This document shows, piece after piece, positions 61,129 through 64,000 of a stretch of 64,000 bases of DNA. The stretch's first letter is position 1, and each line of letters opens with the position of its first letter. The notes under the pieces are model-generated. The model ran no database searches. It was not told where the DNA came from and was given only the letters and a program-made list of their open reading frames with translations. The translations under genes were made by a program, and so were the position numbers. The stretch is taken from positions 1,068,453-1,132,452 of the forward strand of contig JABTTW010000002.1 in NCBI GenBank assembly GCA_015075745.1. The letters run 5' to 3'. Source of the DNA: Planctomycetia bacterium. Lineage in GTDB: Bacteria > Planctomycetota > Phycisphaerae > UBA1845 > UTPLA1.

Positions 61129-62528
61129 GAAACGAGCAGCAGGTTCAGGGGGCTCTCAAGGAAGCCCATGACGGCGTGAATGAACTTGGCGCCGTCGGCC
61201 CCGTCGATAACCCGATGATCGAACGACAGGAAAAGCGGCAGTACCTTTCGAGGGACAACCTGGCCGTCACGAACCACGGGCTTCCAGTCCAGCTTGCCCA
61301 TGCCGAGAATGGCGACTTCGGGCCAGTTGATGATCGGGGTGGACATCGTGCCGCCAAGGGCGCCGACGTTTGTGACCGTGAAGGTTCCCCCGCGCATGTC
61401 CGCGATGTCGAGTTTAAAGTCGCGGGCCTTGTCGGCAAGCTCTTTGAGCTCCTTGGAGATGGTCATCAGGCCCTTGCGATCGGTGTCGCGCAGGACGGGG
61501 ACCATGAGTCCCCTTGGGGAATCGACGGCGATGCCCACATGGACGTATTCCTTAAAGATCATTGTTCCATTCGGCTCATCAAACGACGCGTTGAACTGCG
61601 GAAACTGTCGGAGTGCGCCGGCGACGGCCTTGACGACGAAGGCGGTGAGGGTGAGCTTCGCGCCCTTGTCGGCGAAGATGGCACTTTGCTCCTTACGGAA
61701 TTGCTCAAGGTCGGTCACGTCGACCTCGTTGCAATGCGTGACGTGAGGAATGGTGGTGACCGAACGGACCATGGCGCGGGCGATGGTCTTGCGAATTTGG
61801 GGGAGGGCCTCCTTGCGGACCGGACCCCACTGGGCGAAATCGGGCATGGCGTCTGCGCCGGCGGGCACGGCCATCGGAGCCTGAGTCGTTCGCTGGGGCG
61901 CGGATGGCGCCGAAGGGGCGGCTCCGGGCTGGGCAACGTCGGGCGCTCTTCCGGCGCCGCTGGGACCGGCGATTGCGAATCGTTCAATGTCCTCACGGAC
62001 GATACGGCCGCCCGGGCCGGTGCCGCGGACGCTTTCCAGATCAATGCCCATTTCGCGAGCCTGCCGACGAATGGCCGGCGCCGCGGGGATTGGTCCATTG
62101 CCGGAGCGAGGAGCTTCGGCGACGGCCGCGGAACTCCGAGGCGCTGCGACCTCTCGCGGACCGGCGACCGTTGCTTCGCTGCGCATGGAAGGAGCGCTCA
62201 CGGAGGCGGCAGGCGCACTGGACGTTCGCGCCTCCACGGGAGGGGCGGCTGCCGGTGCGACTGCGGCTGCCGGTGCGACCGCGGCTGCTCCGGGCTCTTC
62301 CACGACGAGCAGAACCTCGCCCACCTTGATTGTGTCGCCCTGCTTAACGTTGAGCTTTGAGATGACTCCGGCATAGGGCACGGGAAGCTCAACGGCGGCC
62401 TTGTCGGTCTCGACTTCCATGACCATCTGGTCGGCCGTAACTGTGTCACCCTGTTTGATCTTGACGTTGACGACCTGGGCCTCATGGATGCCCTCGCCCA
62501 AGTCCGGTAGCTTGAATTCCTTGGCCAT
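61125..62528 (-). CDS. pdhC: Pyruvate dehydrogenase E2 (dihydrolipoamide acetyltransferase)
   Basis: 467 aa. One lipoyl domain (residues 1-75) with the lipoylation motif EVETDKAAVELPV is followed by an Ala/Pro-rich linker (~80-140). A peripheral subunit-binding domain (PAIRRQAREMGIDLESVRGTGPGGRIVREDIERF) lies near 150-185, then a second linker. The catalytic domain starts near 235 and contains the His motif DHRVIDGADGAKF. It transfers acetyl to CoA and forms the complex core. E1-beta lies 75 nt upstream. The stop codon shares bases with the convergent esterase-like gene (61125-61128). A branched-chain 2-oxo-acid complex is the main alternative, not excluded by sequence alone. Confidence 0.88.
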   Translation of the reverse strand: MAKEFKLPDLGEGIHEAQVVNVKIKQGDTVTADQMVMEVETDKAAVELPVPYAGVISKLNVKQGDTIKVGEVLLVVEEPGAAAVAPAAAVAPAAAPPVEARTSSAPAASVSAPSMRSEATVAGPREVAAPRSSAAVAEAPRSGNGPIPAAPAIRRQAREMGIDLESVRGTGPGGRIVREDIERFAIAGPSGAGRAPDVAQPGAAPSAPSAPQRTTQAPMAVPAGADAMPDFAQWGPVRKEALPQIRKTIARAMVRSVTTIPHVTHCNEVDVTDLEQFRKEQSAIFADKGAKLTLTAFVVKAVAGALRQFPQFNASFDEPNGTMIFKEYVHVGIAVDSPRGLMVPVLRDTDRKGLMTISKELKELADKARDFKLDIADMRGGTFTVTNVGALGGTMSTPIINWPEVAILGMGKLDWKPVVRDGQVVPRKVLPLFLSFDHRVIDGADGAKFIHAVMGFLESPLNLLLVS

Positions 62529-62603
62529 GTATCACCCTGTCTCAAAATGCCGAGTTGAAATCGGTCTTGATGGGCACCGCGCGTCCGCGCGATTGCTCCT
62601 TCG

Positions 62604-63584
62604 TTAGTAACTCACTACTTCCCGCACCGCCGTGATGATCTTCCGCGGATCCGGCAGATAGGGCTTTTCGATGTTGAAGTATGGAAGCACGAGATCGTAA
62701 CCGGTGACGCGCTGGATCGGCGCTTCGAGGAACATGAGCGCGCTTTCGACGATGCGGGCGATGATCTCTGCCGCCGGACCGCAGTTTCTCGGGGCCTCGT
62801 GTACGACGACGCATCGTCCGGTCTTCTTGACTGAAGCGGTAATCGTCTCGGTATCCATTGGGACGAGAGAAAGCAGGTCGATGATCTCAGGATCGATCTG
62901 GTATTCGTCGACCAGGTCATCAGCGGCCTCGAGCACCGGCCGCATCGTCGATCCATAGGAGATAATAGTGACGTCGTTGCCGGGGCGAACCACATTCGCC
63001 TTGCCGATTTCCATCGTCTCCGGCTGGTCGGGCACCTCTTCCTTGAAGGCGCGGTAGCAGGCCTTCGGCTCGTAGAACATGACCGGATCGGGATCGAGAA
63101 TGGAAGCCCGCAGAAGGGCGCGGGCGTTACGCGGTCCTGAGGGAATCACGACCTTCAGACCGGGCAGGTGGGCCCAGATGGCCTCGCGGCTTTCGCTGTG
63201 ATGCTCGATGGCGCGGATACCGCCGCCGTAGGGCATGCGAACGACCATCGGGCAGGTGAATCGGCCGCGCGTGCGATTGCGAAATCGGCTGGCGTGGTTC
63301 TCGATCTGATGAAAAGCGTGATACCCGAAGCCGGAAAACTGCATCTCAGCAATGGGCTTGAACCCTGCGAGGCAAAGGCCGATGGCAACGCCTGCGATGG
63401 CAGACTCCGCGACCGGAAAGTCAACGACTCTCTCTTCTCCGAACTCTTTGAGCAGGCCCTCGGTGACCCGGAAGACGCCTTCGTCCTGCCCGACATCCTG
63501 ACCGAGGATGAGAACGGAGGGATCCTCGGCGAGCGCTTCGTGCATCGCCAGATTGAGGGACTTGGCCATCGTCAATAGTGCCAT
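62604..63584 (-). CDS. pdhB: Pyruvate (2-oxoacid) dehydrogenase E1 component, beta subunit
   Basis: 326 aa from ATG 63584; a GTG at 63596 and an ATG at 63566 are alternatives. ILGQDVGQDEGVFRVTEGLL, FPVAESAIAGVAIGLCLAGFKPIAEMQF and HHSESREAIWAHLPGLKVVIPS are diagnostic of E1-beta, which with E1-alpha holds thiamine diphosphate between the subunits. The C-terminal VVVHEAPRNCGPAAEI and PYFNIEKPYLPD also fit. It lies between E1-alpha and E2 in the order alpha-beta-E2, as in heterotetrameric E1 systems. Confidence 0.93.
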   Translation of the reverse strand: MALLTMAKSLNLAMHEALAEDPSVLILGQDVGQDEGVFRVTEGLLKEFGEERVVDFPVAESAIAGVAIGLCLAGFKPIAEMQFSGFGYHAFHQIENHASRFRNRTRGRFTCPMVVRMPYGGGIRAIEHHSESREAIWAHLPGLKVVIPSGPRNARALLRASILDPDPVMFYEPKACYRAFKEEVPDQPETMEIGKANVVRPGNDVTIISYGSTMRPVLEAADDLVDEYQIDPEIIDLLSLVPMDTETITASVKKTGRCVVVHEAPRNCGPAAEIIARIVESALMFLEAPIQRVTGYDLVLPYFNIEKPYLPDPRKIITAVREVVSY

Positions 63585-63609
63585 TTGCAATCTCACTCCA
63601 CGTCAGTCG

Positions 63610-64000
63610 TCAATGAACATTACCCGAGAGCTGAGAGCCGTGGTCTGAGCCCTTGGTCTCGCCGGCTGATGAATCCAGAAAGGCCTGGAATTCGACAAAC
63701 TGGGCCTCCAGGTGGTTCGGCATGGTCGCGAAACAGTGCTTGAACGGTTCCATAATATCCGGCTGGTACTGCTCGGCACTCTCGACCGCGGCACCGATCT
63801 CGGCGGCGATTTCGTCTTCGAGGAGGTCGCGGGCCTTGTCATCCATGATGCCGTTCTTCTTCAAGTATTTATAGAAACGAGTGAGCGGATCGCGGCACTT
63901 CCACTGCTCAACTTCCTCTTCGGTGCGATACTTCTTGGGATCATCGGCGGTCGTATGGACGCCAAGCCGATAGGTGACGGCCTCAATCAGGGTCGGACCG
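63610..64000 (-). CDS. pdhA: Pyruvate (2-oxoacid) dehydrogenase E1 component, alpha subunit, N-terminus cut by window edge
   Basis: About 129 residues of the C-terminal end are visible, entering from the window edge as GPTLIEAVTYRLGVHTTADD. This segment and WKCRDPLTRFYKYLKK are typical of E1-alpha near its C-terminus; the thiamine-diphosphate motif must lie outside the window. The C-terminal extension (GETKGSDHGSQLSGNVH) looks unstructured. The gene ends 25 nt before E1-beta, so the alpha-beta-E2 genes form an operon. Confidence 0.9.
   Translation of the reverse strand, partial: GPTLIEAVTYRLGVHTTADDPKKYRTEEEVEQWKCRDPLTRFYKYLKKNGIMDDKARDLLEDEIAAEIGAAVESAEQYQPDIMEPFKHCFATMPNHLEAQFVEFQAFLDSSAGETKGSDHGSQLSGNVH

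Noticed and set aside
61176..62360. A 394-codon plus-strand open frame opposite the E2 gene
   Set aside because: The minus strand encodes a clear E2 enzyme; the plus frame is an effect of high GC content.
1..64000. CRISPR array, rRNA or tRNA genes, and replication origin
   Set aside because: I saw no regularly spaced short repeats, no rRNA-like stretch, no cloverleaf with a matching anticodon loop, and no DnaA-box cluster.

Overview
This is 64 kb of a GC-rich bacterial chromosome, most likely a planctomycete (Planctomycetota). The assignment is inference. It rests on two EF-G paralogues of the mitochondrial EFG1/EFG2 (spd) type, an RpoA starting MRIRWRGLELP, a PEP-CTERM protein, several ECF sigma modules, a Ser/Thr-kinase-like receptor with TPRs, and PQQ- and NHL-type surface propellers. 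No rRNA or tRNA gene was recognised.

Layout. 1-2772 (minus): a type IV pilus / type II secretion block with PilZ, the GspE/PilB ATPase and a truncated GspF/PilC. 2893-8397 (minus): an RND efflux adaptor and transporter followed by a fumarylacetoacetate-hydrolase-family gene. 8661-13915 (plus): a TPR receptor whose kinase domain looks catalytically dead, then an ECF sigma factor, a membrane anti-sigma candidate and a lipoprotein propeller. 13952-16852 (minus): a large secreted NHL-repeat protein. 16954-34001 (minus): the S10-spc-alpha ribosomal supercluster from rpsJ to rplQ, with secY, adk, map, rpmJ, rpoA and a terminal HIT gene. rpmD and infA are missing from their usual places. An EFG2-type fusA lies upstream (34405-36525) without rpsL, rpsG or tuf.

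36849-43731 is an accessory stretch: a PEP-CTERM protein with its own promoter and terminator, a LolA-like secreted protein, two convergent ECF sigma/anti-sigma pairs, and a 1.5-kb element in which an IS200-type (RAYT-like) transposase sits between REP-like hairpins and long inverted arms. 43732-50589 carries a lipoprotein and two repeat-rich surface proteins (cadherin-like/RTX; 131-residue tandem repeats). 51147-54054 (plus): the EFG1-type translocase and a stand-alone triple Clp_N protein. 54123-56507 (minus): a beta-propeller split by about ten membrane helices. 56727-59477: PEP carboxylase. 59548-61128: a secreted esterase-like protein. 61125-64000 (minus): pyruvate dehydrogenase E2, E1-beta and a truncated E1-alpha.

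Metabolic links are modest: PEP carboxylase and pyruvate dehydrogenase both handle C3 intermediates. The ribosomal block, SecY, RpoA and the two EF-Gs form the growth core. The sigma modules, kinase-like receptor, PilZ/PilB and surface proteins are signalling and envelope functions. The strongest candidates for something undescribed are the kinase-dead TPR receptor, the membrane-split propeller, the nested palindromic RAYT element and the triple Clp_N protein beside EFG1.
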